Positions 17,941 to 25,680 of a stretch of 64,000 nt of DNA are shown piece after piece (position 1 is the stretch's first letter; every line of letters begins with the position of its first letter). The DNA is taken from NCBI RefSeq assembly GCF_002116905.1, contig NZ_CP015118.1, positions 1,178,001-1,242,000 of the forward strand, read 5' to 3'. The notes beneath the pieces are model-generated. The model was not told the origin of the DNA. It saw only the letters and a program-made list of their open reading frames with translations, and did no database searches. A program made the translations under genes and the position numbers. The DNA is from Piscinibacter gummiphilus. Lineage in GTDB: Bacteria > Pseudomonadota > Gammaproteobacteria > Burkholderiales > Burkholderiaceae_C.

Positions 17941-18300
17941 GTGCCCGTTGCTCTGACCACCATTGCCGTCGCCGAACGCGACGACCTCATCCGGGCGCTC
18001 CTCGAGCGCTGGCTGGCCGAGGCCGGCCACCGGGTGGTGTGCCTTTCCCCTGCCGATCCCCTGCCGGACGGCCCGTTCGACCTCGTGATCGCGAGCGTGG
18101 ACAACCCGCGCACCGCCACGGCGGAGGTGCGGACGCTCCAGGCGGGCCATGCGGCGCCGCTGCTGCTGACCTCGGCGCGCTTCTTCCCGGATCCGGCCGA
18201 TGCCACCAGCCTCGCGCAACGCTTCGGCGTGCGCGCGGTGCTGGCCAAGCCCTACGACCGGGCGGCGCTTCTCGCGGCGGTGGCCGAGTGCCTCGGCTGA
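17941..18300 (+). CDS. Stand-alone receiver-like protein lacking the phosphoacceptor aspartate
   Basis: 119 residues, GTG start. It has the shape of a lone receiver domain: VAERDDLIRALLERWL at the N-terminus, LLLTSARFF in the Thr/Ser position, and VLAKPYDRAALLAAV with the conserved Lys-Pro. At the phosphoacceptor position, where a normal receiver reads DLVLLDxxMP, this one reads DLVIASVDNP: Ser stands where Asp should be. It is therefore unlikely to be phosphorylated in the usual way. It sits between, and antisense to, the paired response regulator and hybrid kinase genes, with only 13 bases to the kinase stop. A decoy or adaptor role is speculation. Confidence 0.72.
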   Translation: MPVALTTIAVAERDDLIRALLERWLAEAGHRVVCLSPADPLPDGPFDLVIASVDNPRTATAEVRTLQAGHAAPLLLTSARFFPDPADATSLAQRFGVRAVLAKPYDRAALLAAVAECLG

Positions 18301-18313
18301 GCGGCTGACCCGG

Positions 18314-20335
18314 TCAGGCCGCGGGGGTGTCCCGCCCGAGCGAACGCGCCAGCGCCGTGGCGAGGTCGCGCGCCGACAGCGGCTTGCCGAGCACGGCGGC
18401 CGCCCCACCGGCCTGGGCGCGCCGCGTGACCGTGCCGGCGGGGTAGCCGGTGACCAGCAGCACGGGCACGTCGGCCCGGCGGGCGCGCACCGAGGCCATC
18501 AGCGAGGTGCCGGTCACGTGGGGCATGCGCTCGTCGGTGATGACCGCGTCGAAGCGCTCCGGGTCGGCTTCGAAGGCCGAGAGCGCGTCGGCGCTCGACG
18601 TGAAGCCCACCGGCTGGTAGCCGAGGCCGGCGAGGGTGTCGGTGGTGAGTTGCACGAGGGCCTCCTCGTCGTCGACCACGAGGATGCGCTCGCGCCGGCC
18701 GCGGGGCAGGGCCGCCCCCGGGTTCGCCGCCGCGCCGGCGGTGTCGGCCGACCGCGGGAGCCACACGGTGAACGTGCTGCCGGTCTGCACCGACGTGGCG
18801 ACGTCGATGGCGCCGCCCATCTCGGTGACGATGCCGTGCACCAGCGAGAGGCCGAGGCCGGTGCCGGCGCCCGGTTCCTTCGTCGTGAAGAACGGGTCGA
18901 AGATGCGCGCGACCATGCTGGACGGGATGCCGATGCCGGTGTCCGTGACGGTGAGCACCACGTAGTCGCCGGCCGCGAGCGGGCCGGTGGTGACGAGGCG
19001 CTGCACGGGCAGCGACACCGCCTCGAGCGCCACCTGCACCGTGCCGCCCGCGGGCATCGCCTGGACGGCATTGGTGACGAGGTTCACCACCACCTGGTGC
19101 ACCTGGGTGGAATCGCCCACCGCCGCCGCGTCGCCCGCCTCCAGCCGCGGCACCACCTTCATGCCCTCGGGCAGCGTGGCCGACAGCAGGTTCAGCACCT
19201 CGCGCACGACGCTCTCGATGCCCACCGGCACCCGCTCGGCCGCGCCGGTGCGGCTGAACGCGAGGATGCGCTCGACCAGCGCGCGGCCGCGTTCGCCCGC
19301 GGCCAGCACGAAGCCGAGGTCGCGTCGCATGCGGCTCTCGGGCCGGGTGTTGCGCATCATCATCTCGCCGAAGCCGAGGATGGCGCCGAGGATGTTGTTG
19401 AAATCGTGCGCGATGCCGCCGGCGAGCGTGCCCAGCGCCTCGAGGCGCTGGCTCTGCTGCAGCGCTTCTTCCGCACGCTTGCGGGCGTCGACGTCGCTCA
19501 CGGAACCGGCCAGCCGCGTGGCTCGGCCGGCCATGTCGCGCACGCAGGTGCCGCGGATGCGCACCCAGCGGTGCGAGCCGTCGGGGTGGCGCATGCGCCA
19601 TTCGCCGTCGTACGCGGGGGCCTTCCCGAGCACGTAGTTCTCGATCATCCCGAGCTGCGACTCCACGTCGTCGGGGTGGATCTTGATCATCGCCCGCCAC
19701 TCGGCGCGCGGGCGCGTGGTGATGCCCGGCATCGCGAGGCCGAAGATGCGCTGGGCGCGTTCGGACATGAACATCTGGCCCGTGGCGATGTCCCAGTCCC
19801 AGATGCCGTCGTTGCTGCCGGCCACGGCCAGCGCGAAGCGTTCCTCGGACGCGCGCAGCGCCAGTTCGGCCAGGCGCCGCTCGGTGATGTCGGTGGACAC
19901 GCCGCTCACCCGGGCCGGCTCGCCGCCCTGGGCCGGGATCATGAAGCCGCGCTCGTGGATCCAGCGCACCGTGCCGTCCGGCTGGACGATGCGGAACTCG
20001 GCCTCCCAGCGGTCGTCGGCCCGGGCGCCGGCGAGCCACCGGCCGAACTCGCTGCCGATGCGGGGCCGGTCCTCGGGGTGGATGCAGGCGACCCACAGGT
20101 GGGCGTCCTCGTACAGGTCCGCGACGGGGCGGCCCCAGATCTGCTCGAAGCTCGGGCTCGCGTAGATCACGCGCTCGGGCTGCACCTCGGTCATCCACAC
20201 GACATCGGGCGTGGCGTCCGCCATGTGGCGGAAGCGGGTCTCGCTCCTGCGCAGGCGGTCGTTCTCGCGCGTCAGCGCTTCGCAGCGCGCGAGGGCTTCC
20301 GCGAGGGCGGCGTCGGGGTGGGCGGTGGGGGGCAT
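18314..20335 (-). CDS. Hybrid sensor histidine kinase with two PAS domains (pair B)
   Basis: 673 residues from ATG 20335; the open frame extends another 41 codons without similarity. No membrane segment. Order: short coil, PAS 1 (about 40-165, VVWMTEVQPERVIYASPSF), PAS 2 (about 170-295, SNDGIWDWDIATGQMFMSERAQ), HisKA with GGIAHDFNNILGAILG, HATPase (VVNLVTNAVQAMP; GTGLGLSLVHGIV), and a receiver (VITDERMPHVTGTS). PAS 2 onward is highly similar to the kinase at 4559-6307. Presumed partner: the response regulator at 17005. Divergent from STAND regulator 2. Confidence 0.93.
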   Translation of the reverse strand: MPPTAHPDAALAEALARCEALTRENDRLRRSETRFRHMADATPDVVWMTEVQPERVIYASPSFEQIWGRPVADLYEDAHLWVACIHPEDRPRIGSEFGRWLAGARADDRWEAEFRIVQPDGTVRWIHERGFMIPAQGGEPARVSGVSTDITERRLAELALRASEERFALAVAGSNDGIWDWDIATGQMFMSERAQRIFGLAMPGITTRPRAEWRAMIKIHPDDVESQLGMIENYVLGKAPAYDGEWRMRHPDGSHRWVRIRGTCVRDMAGRATRLAGSVSDVDARKRAEEALQQSQRLEALGTLAGGIAHDFNNILGAILGFGEMMMRNTRPESRMRRDLGFVLAAGERGRALVERILAFSRTGAAERVPVGIESVVREVLNLLSATLPEGMKVVPRLEAGDAAAVGDSTQVHQVVVNLVTNAVQAMPAGGTVQVALEAVSLPVQRLVTTGPLAAGDYVVLTVTDTGIGIPSSMVARIFDPFFTTKEPGAGTGLGLSLVHGIVTEMGGAIDVATSVQTGSTFTVWLPRSADTAGAAANPGAALPRGRRERILVVDDEEALVQLTTDTLAGLGYQPVGFTSSADALSAFEADPERFDAVITDERMPHVTGTSLMASVRARRADVPVLLVTGYPAGTVTRRAQAGGAAAVLGKPLSARDLATALARSLGRDTPAA

Positions 20336-20430
20336 GTGCGAATCCCGGACTCGGTCTAGGGGCGATTGGACAGGGGCACGGTATCCTCTGCGTGAACCAG
20401 GCCGGTGCGAGTGTGACAGGTGTCGTGACC

Positions 20431-20452
20431 CGTTCGTCGCACGTTCGTTCGT
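20431..20452. promoter_or_regulatory. 11-base direct repeats in the kinase B / STAND 2 divergent promoter
   Basis: CGTTCGTCGCA is followed directly by CGTTCGTTCGT, a direct repeat with an 11-base period. OmpR-type winged-helix proteins usually bind tandem direct repeats of about this spacing, so this may be a site for response regulator B or for STAND 2 itself. A GTGAC repeat lies just upstream (20412 and 20425). The 281-base gap 20336-20616 holds no convincing gene. Confidence 0.35.
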
Positions 20453-20616
20453 TTGCAACCGTTGTCATGGCGGAACCGATTCCGTTCATGGACGGGACAC
20501 GCGCTCCCGGCACAGTGCCTCGTCGTCCCGGGACGGGTGCCTCGCCCTGGCCCGGGACATGCAACGAGATCCCACCGAGGATCGGGTCCGCGCCTCCCGC
20601 GCCCACCGGGGAATGA

Positions 20617-23439
20617 ATGAACCAGCCGCTCGCATCGCCGTTTGCCGAACGCCCCATCACCTTCGGTCCCTTCACGCTGCTGCCCGCCAGCGGCGTGCTG
20701 CTGGAAGGTGGGCGCCCGGTGCGGCTGGGCGGGCGGGCCCTCGGGCTGCTGGCCGGCCTGCTGCAGCGCGCCGGCGAGGTGGTCTCGAAGGCCGAGCTGA
20801 TCTCGCTCGTGTGGCCCGGGGACGGCGCCGAGGAAACCACGCTGCGCGTGCACATCGGCGCGTTGCGCAAGGTGCTGGGCGATGGGCAGGGCGGGGTGCG
20901 GTACATCGCCAACGTGGCGGGCCGGGGCTACACCTTCGTCGGCCTGGTCGACCGCGGCGACGACTCCGCGGCGCCCCCGGCTTCGGCGCCGGCACCGGCC
21001 GTGGCACGCCGCCCGCTGCCTGCGCGGCTCGCGCGCCTCGTGGGGCGGGGCGACGTCGTGGCCTCGCTCGTGCACCACCTGCCGAACAAGCGCCTGATCA
21101 CGCTCTGCGGCGCGGGCGGCATGGGCAAGACCACCGTCGCGCTGGCCGCGGCCGAGCAGCTGCAGGCGAGCTACCCCGACGGCGTGCACTTCGTGGACCT
21201 CTGCACCGTCACCGACCCCGGCCTGGTGCCGGACGCCGTTGCCGCGGCGGTCGACTTCGCCCCGCCCGTGGCCGACGACCCCGGGGCACTCGTGGCGCAC
21301 CTGGCGACCCGGCGCCTGCTGCTGGTGCTGGACGGCTGCGAGCACCTGCTCGAGGCGGCCGCGTCGATGGCGGTCGCCCTGCTGCACACCGCGCCCGGCG
21401 TCGACGTGATCGCCACCAGCCGCGAGCCGCTGCAGTGCGACGGCGAATGGGTCCAGCGGCTGCCCCCGCTCGCGTGTCCGCCCGCCGGGGCGGCCCTCAG
21501 CGCGGCCGACGCGATGCGCTACCCGGCCGTGCAGCTGTTCGTCGAGCGGGCCATCGCCAGCCTCGACAGCTTCCAGCTCGGCGACGCCGACGCACCCGGC
21601 GTGGCCGAGCTGTGCACGAGCCTCGACGGCATGCCGTTCGCGCTCGAACTCGCGGCCGCGCAGGTGGACGCCTTCGGCATCCGCGGGCTGCTGCGCCTGC
21701 TCGACGACCGCTTCCGCGTGCTGTCGAACGGCATGCGCAACCAGTTGCCGCGGCACCGCACGCTGCGGGCGCTGCTCGACTGGAGCCACGATTCGCTGTC
21801 GGACGCCGAGCAACGCACGCTGTCGCGGCTCGCCGTGTTCCGCGGCGAGTTCACCGTCGAATGGGCCTCGGCCGTCGCGGGCCACGACACCACGCCCGGC
21901 TTCGCGCTGGTGGATGCCATCGGGTCGCTCGCGGCCAAGTCGCTGCTGACGGTGGACACCGCCAGCGACACCGTGCGCTACCGGCTGCTCGACACCACCC
22001 GGGTCTACGCGCTCGAGAAGCTGGTGCAGGGCGGCGAGGCGCACGACGTGCGCCGGCGCCACGCCGAGCACTGGATGACGATGTTCGGCGCCGCGAGCCA
22101 GGAGATCGTGGGACCGTCGCGCGCGGCCTGGGCCGACGCCAACGGCCGGGCCATCCACGACGTGCGCGCCGCCCTCGACTGGGCGCTGTCGCCCGGGGGC
22201 GATCCGAAGCTCGCGGCGTCGCTGATCCTCGCGAGCCACCCGCTCGCCCACTACCTCGGGCTTGCCGACGAATGGCGGCGGCACATGGAGCGCTGCCTGC
22301 AGCACGCCCACCTGCTCGACGCGCGCGTCCAGCAGCGCCTGCACTGCTGGCGGGGCGCGCTGCTCGGCCAGACGCAGGGCTGCCCGCCCGCGCTCGCCGA
22401 GGCCTTCGAGCGGGCCGAGGCCATCGGGGCCGCGTCCACCGAACCCGACCTCATCGTCGAGGGGCACAAGTCGCGCTGGCTGCGGGCCTTCTCGTCGGCC
22501 GACTACCGCGTCGCGCGCGATGCCGCGCGCCAGGTGCACGCCGCCGCCGAACACGATCCCTTCGCGCGCATCTGGGCCGAACGGGCGCAGGCGCAGGCGA
22601 GCCACTTCCTCGGCGAGGACGGACCCGTGCACGAGGTCGCGCTGCGCGTGCTGGCCGAGGTTTCCCCGATGGAACACCGGCGCAAGCACATCACCATCAT
22701 GGTCGACCGGCGGGTGTCGATCGGTTCGCTGCACGCCCGCGCGCTGTGGCTCGAAGGCCTGGCCGACGAGGCCGAGCAGTCGCTGCTGCTGCCGCTCGCG
22801 TGCGCGCAGCACGACCTGCCCCATGCGCTGTGCCACGCCTACGCGTTCAGTGCCGCGCCCATCGCGCTGTGGCGCGGCGACCTCGATGCGGCGGCCAGCC
22901 GCATCGACCGGCTCGTCGAGCAGGCCGAGCGGCATGCGCTCGGCTACTGGGCCGGGTGGGGCCGCCACCTGCGGCAGGTGCTGGCGTGGCGGCGGGGCGA
23001 GGCCGTCGACTTCGGGGCCTGGTCGCAACGCCTCGCGGCCCAGACCGACAAGCAGGCCGACCTGATGGCCGCGCTCGCGGCGCCGCTGGTCACCGACCGT
23101 GGCGTGGCGCGCGTGCGCGAGGGCTGCGTCGGCTGGTGCGCGCCGGAGATCCTGCGCGCGAGCGCGATGCAGTCGCTGCGCCGCGGCGCGGACCCGGCCG
23201 CCGTGCGCGAGGCCGTCAGCGAGGCGCTCGCGCTGGCCCGCAGCAAGGGCATGCTCGCCTGGGAGCTGCGCGCGGCCACGAGCCTCGCGCGGCTGTGGGC
23301 GGAGGCGGGTGAGCCCGCGCGGGGCCGCGACCTGCTCGCCGCCGTCTGCGAGCAGTTCACGGAAGGGTTCGGCACGGCCGACTGGCGCGCGGCGCAGCGG
23401 CTGCTGTCGGCCTCCGGTGCGGAGGTGGCGGTGCCATGA
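20617..23439 (+). CDS. STAND regulator 2: winged helix, NB-ARC ATPase, TPR-like C-terminus
   Basis: 940 residues. Winged helix at about 14-115 (FGPFTLLPASGVLLEGG...LRVHIGALRKVLGDG...GRGYTFVG), P-loop GAGGMGKTT (165-173), Walker B LLLVLDGCEHLL, sensor-like VIATSREPLQ, then a winged/helical linker and a long TPR-like region. Same design as STAND regulator 1 and alignable over the whole length, for example YPAVQLFVERA here against SPAVQLFVERA there. It overlaps the truncated third copy by 4 bases (ATGA), so the two are translated together. It is divergent from hybrid kinase B. Confidence 0.9.
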   Translation: MNQPLASPFAERPITFGPFTLLPASGVLLEGGRPVRLGGRALGLLAGLLQRAGEVVSKAELISLVWPGDGAEETTLRVHIGALRKVLGDGQGGVRYIANVAGRGYTFVGLVDRGDDSAAPPASAPAPAVARRPLPARLARLVGRGDVVASLVHHLPNKRLITLCGAGGMGKTTVALAAAEQLQASYPDGVHFVDLCTVTDPGLVPDAVAAAVDFAPPVADDPGALVAHLATRRLLLVLDGCEHLLEAAASMAVALLHTAPGVDVIATSREPLQCDGEWVQRLPPLACPPAGAALSAADAMRYPAVQLFVERAIASLDSFQLGDADAPGVAELCTSLDGMPFALELAAAQVDAFGIRGLLRLLDDRFRVLSNGMRNQLPRHRTLRALLDWSHDSLSDAEQRTLSRLAVFRGEFTVEWASAVAGHDTTPGFALVDAIGSLAAKSLLTVDTASDTVRYRLLDTTRVYALEKLVQGGEAHDVRRRHAEHWMTMFGAASQEIVGPSRAAWADANGRAIHDVRAALDWALSPGGDPKLAASLILASHPLAHYLGLADEWRRHMERCLQHAHLLDARVQQRLHCWRGALLGQTQGCPPALAEAFERAEAIGAASTEPDLIVEGHKSRWLRAFSSADYRVARDAARQVHAAAEHDPFARIWAERAQAQASHFLGEDGPVHEVALRVLAEVSPMEHRRKHITIMVDRRVSIGSLHARALWLEGLADEAEQSLLLPLACAQHDLPHALCHAYAFSAAPIALWRGDLDAAASRIDRLVEQAERHALGYWAGWGRHLRQVLAWRRGEAVDFGAWSQRLAAQTDKQADLMAALAAPLVTDRGVARVREGCVGWCAPEILRASAMQSLRRGADPAAVREAVSEALALARSKGMLAWELRAATSLARLWAEAGEPARGRDLLAAVCEQFTEGFGTADWRAAQRLLSASGAEVAVP

Positions 23440-24860
23440 CCCCGTCGAGCCCCGACACCGCCGACACCGTCTGGCAGTTCGGCAGCTTCCGCCTGTCTCC
23501 GGGACGCCGCGAGCTGCTCGCCGACGGCGAGGTGGTGCCCATCGGCGGACGGGCCTTCGACATCCTCTCGGCCCTGGTCGAGCGCGCCGGCAACGTCGTG
23601 GCGCGCGACGAACTCACCGCGCGGGTCTGGCCCCGCACCATCGTCGAGGAGAGCAGCCTGCGCGTGCAGGTCGGCCTGCTCCGGCGTGCGCTCGGACCCG
23701 CGGCCTCGTTCGTCGTGACCGTGCCGGGGCGCGGGTATTCGTTCGTGGGTGCCGTGAGCGAACTGAACGACACGCCCGTGCCCGACGCGGCCGTGGCGGT
23801 GGCGCCCGAGGCCGGCCGGCCCGTGCTGCCGCTGCCCGTGCGCCTGTCCCCCACGCTGGGCCGCGAGGCCGCGGCGGCCGCGCTGCGGGCGAAGGTGCTG
23901 GCGCATCCGCTGGTGACCGTGCTGGGGCTCGGGGGCGTCGGCAAGTCGGCGCTCGCGCTGTCGGTGGCCGAGGGCCTCGCCGAGGAATTCCCCGACGGGT
24001 TGCGGTACCTCGACTTCCAGGTCGAACCCGATCCCGAGGTCCTGCGCGCGCTGCTCGCCGACGCCGCGGGACGGCGCATGCTGGTGCTGCTCGACGGCTG
24101 CGACGGCCGCATCGAGGCCGCGGCCGGCCTTGCCGCGGCGCTGGCCGAGGCGTCGCCGGACCTGGCCGTGCTGGCCACGGGGCGCGAGCGGTTGCGCGTC
24201 ACCGGTGAGCAGGTCGTGCGCCTGCCGCCGCTCGACGTGCCGCCGGACGGCACGGCCACGGCCGAAGCCGCGCTCGGCTGGGGTGCGGTGCAGCTGTTCG
24301 TCGAACGCGCACGGGCCAGCCGCGACGCGTGGACGCTGACCGACCGCGACGCGCCGTGGGTCGCCGACCTGTGCCGCCGGCTCGACGGCGTGCCGCTCGC
24401 CATCGAGATGGCCGCGGCCGCGGTGGACGTCCTCGGCGTGCGAGGGGTGCTGGGTCAGCTCGACGGCCCCATGCCGCTGCTCGACCGGCGCCGGCGCACG
24501 CGCCAGGTCCGGCAGCAGTCGCTGCGGGCCAGCCTCGACTGGAGCCACGATCGGCTGGGCGCGCGCGAGCAGGCGGTGCTGCGCCGCGTCGCGGTGTTCG
24601 CGTCCGTGTTCTCGCTCGACGACGCGATCGCGGTGGCGGCCTTCGACGGCGTCGACGAAGTAGACGTCACGCAGGCGATGGCCGCGCTCGTCGGGGTTTC
24701 GCTCCTGAGCACGGTGCCGGGCGCGGGCGACACGGCCTACCGGCTGCTCGCGGTGACCCGCGCGTACGCGGCCGCGAAGCTCGATGCCAGCGGCGAACGC
24801 GCCGCCATGGTGGACCGCCTCGCGCGACGGCCTTCGCAACAATTCACACCTCGCTCATAG
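23436..24860 (+). CDS. STAND regulator 3, C-terminally truncated (winged helix and NB-ARC only)
   Basis: 474 residues, about half the length of its two paralogues. Winged helix (FGSFRLSPGRRELLADG...VPGRGYSFVG), P-loop GLGGVGKSA (164-172), Walker B MLVLLDGCDG and the NB-ARC arm (LDWSHDRLGAREQAVLRRVAVFASVFSLDD) are all present. The protein stops at YRLLAVTRAYAAAKLDASG plus about 20 unrelated residues, just where the TPR-like sensor region begins in the other two. Codon use stays normal to the end. It could be a functional short regulator able to mix with STAND 2, or a degenerating copy; coupling to STAND 2 favours expression. Confidence 0.83.
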   Translation: MTPSSPDTADTVWQFGSFRLSPGRRELLADGEVVPIGGRAFDILSALVERAGNVVARDELTARVWPRTIVEESSLRVQVGLLRRALGPAASFVVTVPGRGYSFVGAVSELNDTPVPDAAVAVAPEAGRPVLPLPVRLSPTLGREAAAAALRAKVLAHPLVTVLGLGGVGKSALALSVAEGLAEEFPDGLRYLDFQVEPDPEVLRALLADAAGRRMLVLLDGCDGRIEAAAGLAAALAEASPDLAVLATGRERLRVTGEQVVRLPPLDVPPDGTATAEAALGWGAVQLFVERARASRDAWTLTDRDAPWVADLCRRLDGVPLAIEMAAAAVDVLGVRGVLGQLDGPMPLLDRRRRTRQVRQQSLRASLDWSHDRLGAREQAVLRRVAVFASVFSLDDAIAVAAFDGVDEVDVTQAMAALVGVSLLSTVPGAGDTAYRLLAVTRAYAAAKLDASGERAAMVDRLARRPSQQFTPRS

Positions 24861-24884
24861 CCACGTCGGCGGGTGCGCGGCACA

Positions 24885-24905
24885 GTCACGTCGATCCCAC
24901 GTGAC
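24885..24905. promoter_or_regulatory. Inverted repeat just upstream of the NarL-like gene
   Basis: GTCACGT and ACGTGAC form perfect 7-base arms around a 7-base spacer (24892-24898). It lies 12 bases before the ATG at 24918 and partly abuts the AGGAAA ribosome-binding site. It could be an operator, for example for autoregulation, or an mRNA hairpin affecting translation. Confidence 0.45.
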
Positions 24906-24917
24906 ACAGGAAACGCC

Positions 24918-25607
24918 ATGAACCGACTCGCCCCCGCCCGCATCCAGGTCCACATCGCCCACGCCTACCCGCTGGTGGCGCGCGGCATCGAACGGGTGCT
25001 CGGTGACCTGTCCGACGTGGACGCCACGCTCGACGAGGGCGAGGGCGCCGGGGCCGACATCGTGATCGCGGACTACCACGACGGCCTGGAGCGCACCGCC
25101 CGCGCGCGGCGCGAGTCGGTGGGCCGGCGCACGCGCACGCCGCGCGTCGTGATCCTCACCGAATGGTGCCGCGAGCAGAACGTGCGCCTCGCGATGGAGG
25201 CCGGTGTCGCCGGCTACCTGCAGCAGGGCTGCACCACGCAGCAGTTCGTCGACTGCATCCGCCACGTCGCGGCCGGGTCCCGCTACATCGAGAGCGAACT
25301 CGCGATCCGCATGGCCGACAGCCTGTCCCACGAGGCCCTCACGGGCCGCGAGTGCGACGTGCTGCGGGTGCTGGTCGCCGGCCGCTGCAACAAGTCCATC
25401 GCCATCGACCTGGGCATCTCGGTGGGCACGGTGAAGGCCCACGTGAAGGCGATCATGGCCAAGCTGCGGGCGGTGTCCCGCACCGAGGCCGCCAGCATCG
25501 CGCTGCAGCGGGGCCTGCTGGCCGAACACCCGGCCGCGGCACCGAACCCCGCCGGACGGGGCGCATCTGCGGCAAACGCACGAATGCCAGCCTTGATCGC
25601 CGGTTGA
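24918..25607 (+). CDS. NarL/FixJ-like regulator with a degenerate receiver domain
   Basis: 229 residues; ATG 24918 follows ACAGGAAACGCC. The C-terminal LuxR helix-turn-helix is canonical (LTGRECDVLRVLVAGRCNKSIAIDLGISVGTVKAHVKAIMAKL, in pieces). The N-terminal receiver keeps the phosphoacceptor-like Asp in DIVIADYHDG and the Thr in VVILTEW. The acidic pair that binds Mg (normally ADDHPL) is IAHAYPL, and the conserved Lys (normally GYLLK) is GYLQQ. Phosphorylation is thus doubtful; such atypical receivers often respond to ligands or partners. No kinase gene is attached. It follows the truncated STAND gene by 57 bases. Confidence 0.88.
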   Translation: MNRLAPARIQVHIAHAYPLVARGIERVLGDLSDVDATLDEGEGAGADIVIADYHDGLERTARARRESVGRRTRTPRVVILTEWCREQNVRLAMEAGVAGYLQQGCTTQQFVDCIRHVAAGSRYIESELAIRMADSLSHEALTGRECDVLRVLVAGRCNKSIAIDLGISVGTVKAHVKAIMAKLRAVSRTEAASIALQRGLLAEHPAAAPNPAGRGASAANARMPALIAG

Positions 25608-25620
25608 AGACCACTACACT
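25593..25620 (+). promoter_or_regulatory. Probable sigma-70 promoter of the TRAP binding-protein gene
   Basis: TTGATC (25593-25598), a 16-base spacer, then TACACT (25615-25620), 60 bases before the ATG of the binding protein. The -35 box falls at the very end of the preceding NarL-like gene. Confidence 0.5.
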
Positions 25621-25680
25621 GCGCAGCACCCACCACCGAGAGAGGGCCGGGCGGCACCGTCCCGGACACCACGGAAGTCC

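Noticed and set aside
20392..20616. 74-codon frame ending just before STAND regulator 2
   Set aside because: GTG start, no Shine-Dalgarno, composition of untranslated DNA, and it covers the divergent promoter with direct repeats.
18252..20912. 886-codon minus-strand frame overlapping kinase B in another frame
   Set aside because: Out of frame with the kinase, which has complete PAS-HisKA-HATPase-receiver domains.
20356..23028. 890-codon minus-strand frame opposite STAND regulator 2
   Set aside because: Same antisense composition; no motifs, while the plus strand has P-loop and winged helix.
13691..24860. STAND proteins as anti-phage (Avs-like) defence
   Set aside because: All three begin with a DNA-binding winged helix and have no nuclease, protease or TIR effector; no other defence genes or mobile-element marks are near.
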